Assembly: GCA_013397075.1 (NCBI GenBank)
Contig: VWZS01009726.1
Location: 905,810-969,809 of the forward strand
DNA: 64,000 bases
Direction: 5' to 3'
Origin: Rhabdornis inornatus
Taxonomy: Eukaryota > Chordata > Aves > Passeriformes > Rhabdornithidae
Part shown: one piece after another, positions 1-12,436 of the stretch
How positions within the stretch are numbered: the first letter of the stretch is position 1
Layout: every line of letters starts with the position of its first letter
The notes under the pieces: generated by a model
Told to the model about the DNA's origin: nothing
Database searches by the model: none
What the model saw: only the letters and a program-made list of their open reading frames with translations
Position numbers and translations under genes: made by a program

Positions 1-365
1 TCATTGGGCATTTTTAATTTGTTAATGGAAGTAACAGCATGTACAAAAATCAAATCAGTATTTCCAGTACTTTAAAAGCTTCATGTGCTGAAATCTCTTG
101 GAACTCAAGGTTCAATATACTCAGGCCTCAACTAAACATAAAACAAAACCTTACAATACTGTAACAGCTGACACTCAGTATATGTTGCAATTGATTCAGC
201 ACCATGTTTTCCTCTTTAACCTGATAATGACTACTAGTGACACAATGAAACCTTAATATTTTTGAACTGGACATGTCATTTACATTGTTTTTGGGAACAA
301 GCCTAAAAGAGAAGAAGTAAGACTTGTGGTTAGAGTTCTGCAGTAAGGTTATGTCTAACATAATA

Positions 366-735
366 TCCTGAATTGGAAGGGATCAACAGGGATCATCAAA
401 GTCCAACTCCTGGCCCTGCACAGCACACCCCAGGAGTCACACCATGTCCCTGAGAGCATTGTCCAAACACTTCTTGAGCTCTGTCAGGCTGTGCTGTGAC
501 CACTGCCCTGGNGACACTTCCCCTTGCTGAACTCCATGTGGTTGGTGGTTGCGCATCTCTCGGATTTGTTAAATTTCTCTGCTAGGCCTCTCTGCCTTGC
601 AGGGAATCAACAGCTCCTCCCAGTTTTGTATCATCTGCAAACTTACTTAATATCCCTTTGAGTCCTGTATCCAAGTCATTTATGGAGATGTTGAAGAGAG
701 CTGGGCCTAAGATGAAGCCTGGTCAAGTCAAATGT
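366..735 (-). repeat. CR1 LINE fragments, minus orientation
   Basis: Read on the minus strand, the segment near 366-420 is the CR1 3' end, where the element reads as a phrase meaning 'ttggactttgatgatcc' before its tail. The segment at about 600-735 is the reverse complement of the CR1 reverse-transcriptase region that reads 'gtttgcagatgataca' on the sense strand. The two pieces share an orientation but skip some consensus sequence, so this is either one decayed copy with internal deletions or two neighbouring fragments. Edges are approximate. Confidence 0.75.
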
Positions 736-3700
736 AATACACAGGGTGTCACAACTGGCTGCAGCTTATTGACCTAGTTTAGACACTGTAATCTTGCTAA
801 AACAATCAAAGGCTGACAATTTTTCTGCAGCATACATACATGCTTAGGAGACAAAACACAGTTTTGCAAAAAAATGCCCTTCTTCTTCCCTGCTACTGGC
901 AAATAGGGCAGGAAATAGGTAGTTTCAGCTTCTTTTCCAAAGGATCTCAAATAATCCATAGAAGCTTATTTTCCTAATTTTCAGAGATTAACATTAACTT
1001 TTTCACATTTTCTGCTTAACACTTTTAGCAACAATTGGTGTTTTCTTTAAAAGAAATATATCTGCAGTACCTCAGTCTATTTGGCTTTTTCCTCCCTCAC
1101 CACTTCCTTTAAAATTGGTTGAATTTAATGAGTACTCTGAAGCTTAGCCAATGGCATATTTTCACCTCTGATTATCTGAATTATACAGGTTACTCGACAA
1201 TCAGCACAGCTTTATTTTTTCCCTAAGCAAACTACTCTAGTTTTAATGCATCTTTCTCCAATCTTGTTCTAAGGAAAAGAAGAAAAATCTCTCTTACTTC
1301 ATTCTTCTCATGCTTGATTGTAAACCCAAATGGTTAAAATGCAAGACTCCATATAAGATCCAAAACTGAGCACAGGGAGGGCTAGGGTGGCTTCTCAGAA
1401 ACAGATGAATTATAAGTAAAAAACCAGGTTTCCTCTTCTCTACCACTACCCACATCTGAACATACAAACAACAAAAACAATGGTAAGGTAGGGAACAAAA
1501 TGAGGACAAACTCAAAAAACAGAAAAAAAAAAAAAAAGAGCTGGTACACAGATAAAATCAAAGACTATTTCCTATCAAGAGTTTGTTTTGGAGTATTTAT
1601 ATTCAGAAGGTGAATTTTTCTCTCTGAAACTGAAATCAGTGGGCTGTTTTATTCTGATTCTAAACTAACCCAAGTTTGCATCTGGAGACTGACCCTTGAC
1701 TGTAAGAAACTTCATCCCAAACTCTCAATAAAAAGCCTAGTAATTAATCTTGGCAGTTTTTAGTAAAGTGTTCATTTACAATTGCAAGAGAATATGAGAA
1801 AGAGCACTCAGAACATCAGACACTAATTTATTTTAACACTTCAATTCTAGAACACATTCCACTCTTGTTCAGGTTGGATTCTAACTCCACGGTCCAGTGA
1901 CTTTGTTATGCTTTTTGTTCTAAGCTGAAAAGCTTTCTTTCTTTTGGAAGCTAGATAAATTGACCACATGTTTTCTTAATCTTTATTTTATAGAGGAAAA
2001 TTAATGAGTTCACATTCTGGAATCAAGCGTCCCAGGTATCTGGTCAGACTTTGCAGTTTCAGTTCTGTTAAGCCCACCTAGAAATCAGCTATTAGCAATT
2101 CTTCTCTCATCTTTTATTCTGTCTCCCCAGTAAGTTGCTAACAAAGATATCTAATGTGTTTTTAAAGTAAAAAATGCCAATTTTAAACAAATATGTTACA
2201 AAGGTTTAAAAATGCCCTTAGAAAATTAGTAATTGCAAAATATGAATGCAATTTGCTTTAAAATATTCTACTGACAGCAGTTACAGTCTGCTTGGGCTGG
2301 GAGGGGATTCAGCAGAAGTGCCATTTTAGGTATTTATGTTATACCATATGCTCCTTCATTGATTAATACCTGTCTAATAATACAACTAGAATAGGATTGA
2401 TTAAGTATCATGCAACTGCAGCTTAAATTCACTAATTCCCAATGGTGACTTTTGATGCTGACACATACAAGTCTAGTTTATAAATACAGGAATGTATTTT
2501 GAGACGACTATTCTTAGCACTTCACTACAGAACATTTGAAGGCAAACTAATGTTTAATTCTTTGCTGGTGAGTTTTGCAGCTGATCTTGATTGCATTAAG
2601 GCTCTTGGAGGCTTAGTTATGAAACACTGAGCTCACATCTAAGTTAGCTTTATATATAAGTGGTGTAAGCACTATCAGAGTGGGAGAACAGGCTAAATGG
2701 TTAAGTGGAGTTAGGCATTGTAAATTGAGTTTTCAGATCGATTCACTTGTCCTTTTTAATCTACAGGTAAGTGCTGATACCAGTTCTGAACAGTTACCTG
2801 CTCTATATTTAGAACTGCAAACTCAACTCCTATAACAAAGATTTACAAATTCATACATTAAATCAAGTAGAATTAGATATTTTTGGTAGTAGTTGCACAG
2901 TATTTTAGAAATATTTTGTCAGAGATTTTCAAGATAACATTCTTGCATTGACGTTATAATGGAGCTGGCTCTGTTAAACTACTGCTCTTGAAAAGACTGT
3001 TAAGCAAAACTGAGAGTAACATACACATTACAGAGCCCAGGCAGGTTTTGGGAATGATTGGCAAAATTTTTGTCAATTTCTATTGCCAGAAAAGGTTTTG
3101 CACATCAGATACTTTGCCTTCATGTAAGGAGTGCCACATTTTCTGTAGTGAAGTGCATTCCTCTGTTTATCAGCTAAAGATGTTATGCATCAGCATTATT
3201 AATAGGGAATTAATACTGTTAAGCAGCAGCTGTAAGATGACAAATCAATCTTATTCTAGTAGAACTGTATTATCAAAGAGGTATTAACCAATGAAGGAAT
3301 GTAAATACTCAGTAAGCACAGATTGCAAACAAATTATTTAGGAAAACAAAGGCATGTTTAAGGCCTTAGTGAGGGAAGAATCTATAACTAAAAATAAAAT
3401 GTTAATATATGTTATCTTATTGTTTCTCTTTAGCCAAAGAATGCACAAACATGAAAACCAAAAACACTTAGAAAGTGAATACTTTTGTGGAATTAATTAA
3501 GAAGAAAATACAAGTTTTTTATTACTGGGGTTTCTTTCTGTGCAGAGAACAGATTGTAGAATTTCCTGGATGATATTCACCTGTCTGATAAAGCAATTGT
3601 ATTCAGACAGACATATAATTGAAATAAACAGGTAAATGGTATTGGAGGAGGGGATACATAATCACATTTCTGAGGAAAGACATTTGGTGTATTTTTTCTC

Positions 3701-4487
3701 ACTTTTGTTTATAAGAGCCAAATGTGGTATGCTGACCTGAAAGAGAAGATGATGTACTCCCAGGTTGCTCTGGCTTTCTCAGTTATTGTTTTGTATGGTT
3801 TTGCATCTCCTGCTCTAGAGCCACATTTCACTAAGCGGGACACTGTGAGCTGACCTAATTTGACTGGGTAGGCTGCACTTCTAACAAATGCACAAACATA
3901 AACTGACCTAATTTAAGTCCTCACGCATTACTGTGGTTAAAAGATCTCTGCATTACATTGATTGTCATGTTTATTTAAAAGTGAAGGGCTTTGCAAACTT
4001 TCCAGATAGACAAAACAAATGAAATTACTGTCTCACGAATTGCTGTAGCAGCAGCAGCAACTCAGATATAATAATTCCCATATATGAGTTTAATCCATGT
4101 TTAAACATTGAAACAGTGAACATCATCAGGAACTCCATATCAGGTCAGTGTTCTTTCTCCTATCTGAAAAGATGGCAAAGATACAAATTGTCAGACGAGT
4201 GCAGCACTGGAGGACCTCTTCATCCTCCTTGTCAAAGTCTTGTGTGGTTTTTTAATGCAGAATCAATAGCATTAATTAGTAACTTTTCTCCTTTTTTCAC
4301 ATCTATTCTTGTCTTTGTGTAGACAAAAAGAGCAAGTATCTCTCTGCCTCTTCAGAGGGTCTGTGACTGTTGAGGATTAGAGGGGGCATGAAGTTGGTCC
4401 AGTTAACCTCTTCTGTTATAATTTTTCAAAAGTGGTGGTGGCATTGTAGTGGGAAGCTATGATTTTTTTTTTCTCTTCAGCTCTGGA

Positions 4488-4632
4488 GAAAGGAAAGGAA
4501 GGGTTAAGGTAGGGAAGGAAAGGGTTAAGGAAAGGAATGGTTAACGAAAGGAAGGGAAGGGTTAAGGAAGGGACAGGAAGAGAAAGTTTAAGCAAGGGAA
4601 AGGAAGGGTTAAGGAAGGGGAAGGGAGAAGGA
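4488..4632 (+). repeat. Polypurine minisatellite with GGGTTAAGG units
   Basis: About 145 bp of almost pure A/G sequence is made of roughly six imperfect units of 16-26 bp, most ending in GGGTTAAGG, with variants such as GGTTAACG and AGTTTAAGC. The plus strand is purine-rich apart from the TT in each unit. A minus-strand open frame across it is an artefact of the repeat. Confidence 0.8.
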
Positions 4633-7600
4633 CTGTGCATCTTGCCAAGCATTACCTTTTTCCATTATCACCTGTGAGAAGTGAAACTTCTTCAAAAGAC
4701 AGAGATTTTCTTATGCAATTAAGTAACTGCAGAGTGCTGATCTATGAGAAACATGCAGACCACAATCATTCATTCCCAACACGTACAGCCAGCAGCAGGT
4801 TGCTTGCACGCTAGTGGCTCATTAGATAAAACAGTTCTAGCACATAGACCACAGGCAAAAGTGTCACGTCGCACCCACACCTATACGAACCACTTCTGCT
4901 TCTTTAGGGTAAATTAAAAAAAACTACCTAGGCAAACTTTTTTTTTCAGAAATACTTTTGTTCATTTTTACACAACTAAACAGTCTATAAGGTAATGTGT
5001 TTAAATGAAGACATGGAACAAAACATGCTAGCATGAGTTTCTCTCTTTTAGGATGGGAAATGTAGTAAGAGAGCTGAGTTTTAATTAGGGTAAGAATCTG
5101 GAGCTCAGCATCTAAAATAGCAGTCATAGACTGTCCTTTCAAATGTAGTAAATTTTTGCAGCAGATCTGAAGGCACTAGATTTCTGTGGTTTTATGGTAG
5201 AGGAAGGCTTTCAGAGTAAATTGCATGACAAGCAGAGCTATCAAATTCACCACTGTTTGTAGTTATTGAAATTATTATTTTCAAAATAATTTTTGGAAAA
5301 AAACCAATATTTAGCTCCTTTCATCTTTGCCAGACATTCATAAACTGATCCAGAGATGTGGCAATGTACTCATGACTCATAAACTTAATTTAGGTTTTTG
5401 AAGATGAATTTTAAGTTTGTATGTATCAGTCCTACATATTTTTAGTAATTTTTGTGGATAACGCAGTTGTTTGTAACAACTGAATTAGACATCAATTTTC
5501 AAGTGGTTATGTAAAAATAATATTCCTCCTAAAAGTATTTCTTAATAATAGATGAAGACAGGTAGAAAGCTACATGGATTATGTGTTGGAAGGTATCTTT
5601 GCCTCACTGGTGTCTGTGACAAAATCCCTTGCACAGGAAGTCACCCCCTTGCTGCAGTGTTCCACTGCCTCAGAGCACAGGAAGGAACATTTATGGACCT
5701 GGATCAACAACAAACCAGTTACCAAGTCTGTTTCTCCTTCCAAAATCTCTGTTACAAAGATTTCCAGCCCAACTAAATAATGAGTTCAAACCAGATGAAG
5801 TTGTTTAGCTCTCCACAGTTGTCAGTGCTGGTATCTTTTCAGTTTCTAGCTGATGCGGAACCGTCTGTTTCATCAGCTGCCTATTCTTACCTTGGAACAG
5901 AAAAATACAGTGCACGTGAAGGGTTGGTAATTTTTATATTACTAAGAACATTATAATAGTATTCAGGACTATAATAAACTTTTCAAGCTCTAAGTATTGG
6001 CCCCACTACATAAACAGGAAAGCATAGTTTTTTGATAACTTCCTATCTGAACACCATTTTCTCGTTTGTATGTGCATATGAGTCAATTGTCAGGAAACTT
6101 CTAGATTCTGCATGTGTTTGTTAAAATACCACTTCTGTGGCAGCATAAACCTCTGTTAGATAGCAAAGGTGCCTGGGGCAGATAGAGTACACCTATATAG
6201 GACACAAAGCTGTATATTTGTGGCAGAGACAGAATATGCCAGCTATGTGCTCTTCTGATTCACAATACATTTTCCAGACTACATCCCCTTGGTTACGCAC
6301 TGAAATCCAGAGCTCTCATCATGATTTTACTTGTGTGAGCAAATTCAGAGAGAAAATAAAGTGAATCTGATATAAAAGTGCAAATGAATAGTTCTCATGA
6401 TCAAGAAAACACTTTTTTTTTTGTACGGTCTTTCTGTGGTTTCAGAAAGGAGCAGAAATGAAAGGGTTTATTATTGTCATTACTTTTGAAGTAATAGACT
6501 TTCCCAAATGCTGTTTGACAGCTACCATGACTTCACTGGAAATGCATATTCATTCATGTAGTGCCTCTGACTACTAATTACTGTTAACAAGATTATCTTT
6601 ATTAAGTCTCCATAGGGCAGGAGTACAAAGTATTCCAAACCATGTGGTTCTGTTTAAACACTGGTGCCCTTGCCAATCTGCTTGCCTAATCAACAATGCT
6701 CAATTCCTCTTTCAAGTTTCTCATCCTTTTCAGGTATTTGGATTTGATGGACAATTGAAAAAAAGGGAAAAAAAAAAGAAAAAAAAAGCCAAAACAAAAC
6801 AAAAAGGTTGCTAAAGGATCAGGAATCGGGATGCTGGCAGGATTCATAGTTGACATTGAAGAGTGTGTTTCCTCTCTGTGAAATGAAGCTTGTTTTTACT
6901 TATCTTAAAAAGTAAGATTTTGTGGGGTTTGTTATCAATAGCTCCAAATCAGTGTGCTGTAAATAGCTTGATTCCATTCTGTTTTTTCAAAGCATGTTTG
7001 TGATGGTGTCTACATCCTCTTTGCTGTGAGGCTGAAGGTAACTGCATCAGACTGCAGACAGAAATCACTACTCGTTGTTCATAGTCTGAGCCATGAGTGA
7101 GTCAACATAAAATCACTCCCAATTCTGGGCATTTCTCAAAAATATTTTACATACATTTTCCCTTAACCACTGAATGATAATGACAGTAATCAATAAAACT
7201 GCCCCACAATTAGGCAAAGGGGCTGTGAAATGAAAGGAATGTTATTCTGTGTAAGAAACCATGAACAGTCCTTCTCAAAATAGTGCCTAAAATTCAGGGA
7301 CAAAACTTCATTTCTAGTTACTCAAATATATGGTCAACTACTTCGAGGTAGTTATCAACACGTAATAAATAAATGTAAGGTGTTGGTCAGCTGTGAAAAT
7401 CAAGATAAATTTTTGGTAAGGAAACATTTATCATAGGAGTTTTGAAAGCTTTCCAGTAAAAGCACAAATCCCCCTGAAATTGCTTTTCCCCCTCTCTTTT
7501 ACCTTATTACTTTGAAAATATTTTTGTTGAGTAGGAGTTAAACTGGATAATACCACTTTGAACTTTTTTCCTTGTAATAATCAGAAAGCTGAGAAACATA

Positions 7601-8094
7601 AATGTAACAGCACAGAAAGTGTGAAGCTGTGATTCCAGTCCATTTGCAATGCAACTCCCTTTTCCCTGCAAAGTTCACTTCACATGAGCATTCACAAATG
7701 ATGAGTGTTTTAGCATGCAAAAAAGGGTGTTGACAGGAGAAGCCAATCAGTGAAACACTGGCAAGCATTAAAGATTTTCACTGGTAAGTGAAATGGACAT
7801 TCTACAGAGAATTATAACATTACCCTGTAGACATTAACAAATTATGTATCTGTGATGGTGGAGGATCTCACCATATACTCCTGATTCTCAGTGGTTAGAG
7901 CAGCCAGCACTTAAAATTTCTGGTTTTCCTCTAAGTGTGGTTGAGTCTATGGAGGATGATTTATTAAAATTTACTGGATTTGAAACATTCAAGGAAGGGA
8001 ATGCAAATGCTCAAGTTGACCTCAGTTTGCCCAAGTGAAGGTCTGGTCACCCTGCACAATTTCTGGGAAGAAAGGATAGCATTTGTCATTATAT

Positions 8095-8252
8095 ATGCCT
8101 GGAGGTATTTAAGAGATGTAAATTGGCTTGTAAGGATATGGTTTTGTGGTGGGCTTGGCAGTGCTGAACTAGTGGTTGCATTCGATCTTGGAGGCCTTTC
8201 CCAAACTTAATGGCTCTGGGATTCTGTAATTCTGTGGTTCCATGATTCTGTG
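8095..8252 (+). repeat. CR1 3' end
   Basis: A 5'-truncated CR1 copy. It carries the typical 3' module (a 'gtggtgggcttggcagtgct' segment, then a variant of 'ggaggcctttcccaa') and ends in a diverged series of GATTCTGT octamers. It is old and contains only 3' untranslated sequence. Confidence 0.85.
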
Positions 8253-9597
8253 ACATGGGGAAATGTTTGAACACTGATAGTGCACTCTTACTTAGTGAGT
8301 TTAGTGTATTGCTACCAGAGCAGGTTGCAAGCCATGAGGCACTTCAGCAACACTGCCTTCTGGCTTGCCTTGGGCCAGGCAGTGATGCTGGGTGAAAGGG
8401 CCCTTTGTCTCAGAGTCCCTGTGTCTCATCTGGCCTTTTCAACTCCTCACAGGAGCAGGAACCTGCTCTCTTCTATGCCCAAATGCAGATGGCTTCCTTC
8501 ACTGCAGCAGCTTGGCTCCTCCAGCCACCTGAGTTGTGGAGTGGAGAGCTGATACCCCAGACCATCAATTCCTCAACACTTTCAATAGTTTTCACCACTG
8601 TCTCCTTGAGAAAAGAGGTGTGCACTTCATGATTTCCTTTTCTACTTCATCACAGGAAGAAGGATGAGAAGATATTAACAGAGGATATTAACAGTATCAC
8701 TGCCACATCCCTAAGTCCGTGGTCAGGGCCATCCTTTCCTATTGTACCTGCACTTATTACCTCACTGATCACTTACATCTTGGGTTCTAACAAGTGTGCA
8801 TCTCAGTAGCTGTGGTCTGTTGTGGCTTGGTTTTTCTCTTTGGCTGCTCAGTATTTGATATTTTATTTCACTCCCAGTTTTTTTTTCCCCTTTTTTTTTC
8901 TTTTACAAGGTGAGCTGATTTGGCACAGGCTTAGTTTAGCAGAACATTTTGGCCATGAACAGAGACACCTCGACCTGATTGCTCCCTGATGGCAGTCATG
9001 CTTCAGCTGCTCTGAGGCTGGACTTTTGTTTGCCTTCAAAAGCGAAAGCAGGGGAGGTAGGTGTGTTTCCATGTTCAAACAAACAAACCTCAGGCCAAGG
9101 TCACTGAAAGGTTGGGCAACCTGCATAACCTGCAAGCAATCCATGCTTATTGCTTTTACCAACACTGCTTCTTTTTCATGTGAGGGAACAGGGTCATATG
9201 ACTGATCAATTTCTGACTCAGTTTTGACATTTTCCTTGACTTTTAAGGCATTCAAACCACTGTGGAGTGAAAACTAAGTTAGAAACTGTGTCACATACAA
9301 AACTTGGTGTCATTCCTGCAAGTCAGACAGCACTATGTGATTTTAATTCATGCCATGGCAGACAGTAAGAACCAGCATATAATTATCTTCCCTGTATGCA
9401 TTATAGTGGAGAGAAATCAGCTTTGCATAGTGATAGAAAAACTCTGGTTAATACTATGAAAGAGAGGGTACACGCTAGGATGGAAGGGGAGCTGCCTAGC
9501 CCCTCTGAGGGTTTGCATGTGGCTGGCTCCTCCTGCAGCACATCCACCTCTGCTGACTGCAAAGAGATCTTGCCAGCATAGTTAATATTTGCATCCA

Positions 9598-10503
9598 GTT
9601 GTTGGGCAGTCACTAGTGGGGTTTCCCAAGGCTCAGTACTGGGCGCAGTCTTGTTCAGTACTTTTACCAAAGATCTCAACAAGGGGATCAAGAGCACCCT
9701 CAGCAGATGACACCAAGCTGGGTGGGAGTGCTGATCTGCTGGAGGGCAGGAAGGCTCTGCAGAGGGATCTGCACAGGCTGGATCCATTGGCTAGGGCCAA
9801 TATTGTGAGGTTCAACCAGGCCAAGTGCTGGGTCCTGCCCTTGGATCAAAACAACCTCCTGCAGCTCCAGGCTGGACAGAGTGGCTGGACAGCTGCTGAG
9901 AGGGAAAGGACCTGGGGATGCTGATCAACAGGGGCTGAACATGAGCCAGTGTATGCCCAGTGGCACTCATGCTTGTGCCAGCAATGGTACAGCCAGCAGG
10001 GCCAGAGCAGTGACTGTGCCCCTGTTCTGCGTTCTGGTGAGGCCACACCTTGGAAACTGTGTCCAGTTGAGCCCCTCACAGCAAGGAAGACACTGAGGTG
10101 CTGGGGAAAGGTCCAGAGCACAAATCCTATGAGTAAGAGATGAGGGAGCTGGGGGTGTTCATCTTGGAGAACAGGAGGCTCAGGGGAGACCTTATCACTC
10201 TCTAAAGCTCCCTGAAAGGACGGTGTAGACAACAGGGGATCAGCCCCAGGCAACTAGAGAAAATGTTTAGTGCCAGGAGAGGCCCAGGTATCAGGAAGAA
10301 TTTTTTCATGGAGAGGGTGGTTAAGCATTGGAATGGGCTGTCCAGAGAGGTGGTGGAGTCAACATCACTGGAGGTGTTCAAGAAAAAAGTAGACATGGTA
10401 CTTGATGCTATGGTTTAGTTGGCATGAGGATGGTTCAGGCAAAGATTGGACTCAGTGATCCTGGAGGTCTTTTCCAACCTTAATGAGTCAGTGATTCTAT
10501 AAT
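9598..10503 (+). repeat. CR1 LINE, 5'-truncated, with decayed reverse transcriptase
   Basis: About 0.9 kb of CR1 in sense orientation. Broken translation at 9,600-9,850 shows the end of the reverse-transcriptase domain: a TSGVSQGSVLG stretch, a DDTKLGG stretch in the place of the catalytic FADD-type box, then QRDLHRLD and FNQAKCWVL. The normal phenylalanine before A-D-D is replaced, and deletions break the frame, so the copy is dead. The 3' part carries the usual untranslated module and ends in GTGATTCTATAA. Open frames on either strand here, including a 128-codon minus frame, come from this repeat. Confidence 0.9.
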
Positions 10504-12383
10504 ATTGCTCAATAAGATGAACAGCAAACAAAAAGCTCCTTCTTGGCCTATACTCTACCCACAGCAAGGAACAAGCCCTGTAATGCTGCAGGTGGGATCA
10601 TCCCTTAATTTAGAAGAAGCCATAGCTTTAGGGCTCGTGAGTTCTCCACCATGCCTGTGTGCAGAGACCCAAAACCTGGGCATGCCTTTTGTGTTCCTTC
10701 TGTCTGGGACACACGCTCCCATTCCTGTGATGCTGACACTGCACAGTTCCTGACAGACCTGCCACAAGCACCATGATGGTCACTCAGAAGTTTTAAGATG
10801 GGTAGGATGTTCCACTTTAGGTCAACTTCTGCTTTTTCTGCCCCTGCAGGTACTGAGAGCTGTTTTACATGATAATTTTTAACTCTCCTTGCAATTTTGT
10901 TCTTCTACTCTCTCTATATAGGCAACATATCTCTTAAACTACAGTGCTGAAATGATAAAGAATAATGACCCTTTCTTTGCTCATCAGAACCACTCTGGAT
11001 AATATCTTCCCTAATTACACAATTTTAACTCTGGTGATATCTGTTCACCCCATGCTGGACACCCCAGAAGGCAGACCAAGCTGCTGGAAGGTTGACTGCA
11101 GCTTGTAGGGAAGATACCCGAGCAAGGCAATAACAGCCCCGTGAAATTAAGCAATTAGCGTCCCGAGTGGACCTGACTAAAATAGGTGTGCTAAGCAGCA
11201 GCCTCACATTCCCAGAAGTCAGATTTTGTAGGTCATCTGGTCAATGTCTGCACTGTCTCAGCCCTTTTATTAGGTAAAGCTCTGAATTCATAGGGCTAAT
11301 GGTTCCAAAGTTCAGTTAGGAAAGGCTGTGGCCATGTAATTCAGCATGTGTTACCAGTAAATGCAGAATGAGTGTATAAGCACTAGAACGTGGAGAACTG
11401 CAGTGGCGACAATATCCCTCCACACAAATATTAGTGAGACTCTTATTGAGAGTATTGCGTCTGGCTCTGGGCACTTCAGCAAAAAGCTGAAGGAAAATTT
11501 GGTGTTAGGAAGACCTGCTTTACTGAGTGAGAAGTTTAAAGCCTAAGAGTTTAGTTTACATGTTCAAAAACATGATAAAATGATAATTTCTCTGCTGACT
11601 GCAATTAGCTGTGTGAGTAGAGATTTCTGAAAATTTATTTTTGTAAACCAAAGTAGGCAAGGTCTGCTGTCTGAAAGTTGTTTAGACAAATTTATAGGTG
11701 TGCATTAATTCCTCTTTAACTTCAGATCTTGAGAAGAAACAGTATAATAACTCAGATATCACAATCAGAACTGGTAAAGAGAGGGTGATATTCTTTGGAC
11801 AATGTTGTACTGCAGGGCACACCACATCAGCACAGTCTGTTCTACCTTGAACAGCCTCAGGTTACATTCACAGCACTCAGTGGAGCACATCTTGTCTGGA
11901 TCCAGGGAGTGAACAGCAGTGGTGATGCAGCTGCGCTGACACAGAGTGCTCTGAGCCTACCTCTCAGCACAGTAAATTAGGGGGATCAGAGCTGTGTGCT
12001 ACTAAAGCTGTTTAGCAAACAGCTTTCATACCTACAGGTGGACAGAATCCAAGGTGGTGTCTGTACCACCAACCTTCCCTGGATTAAGAATATTGCTGGG
12101 CCAGTTTACATATTGCATTGAAAGCTCGGCATATTTGGGAGCAGGATTTTTGGTTTTACTGTTCACTCAGTTCTCCCATTCAGATAATATGAAATTCTCA
12201 CTGAATCAGATTATATACCTTCTTACATTTTATACATTGCTGTGGTGAAATTCCTTGCATATCTTTGAACAATTTTCTGATACACTTTAGTGTGAAGCAA
12301 AGAAGAGCTGGAAAGGCTTGTTAGCCCCACATGACTACAGAATAAACTGTCACAGCAATCATTCATAAAGAACTGCCATGTAG

Positions 12384-12436
12384 ATTATAATATTATTATT
12401 GTTATTATCATTAATAATAATAATAAATAATTAATA
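12384..12436. repeat. (ATT)n/(AAT)n microsatellite
   Basis: An imperfect trinucleotide run of ATT and then AAT units gives a short AT-only stretch with weak dyad symmetry. It is low-complexity DNA. Confidence 0.7.

Noticed and set aside
9401..9787. 128-codon minus-strand frame
   Set aside because: It overlaps the antisense of the CR1 reverse-transcriptase region and is a repeat by-product.
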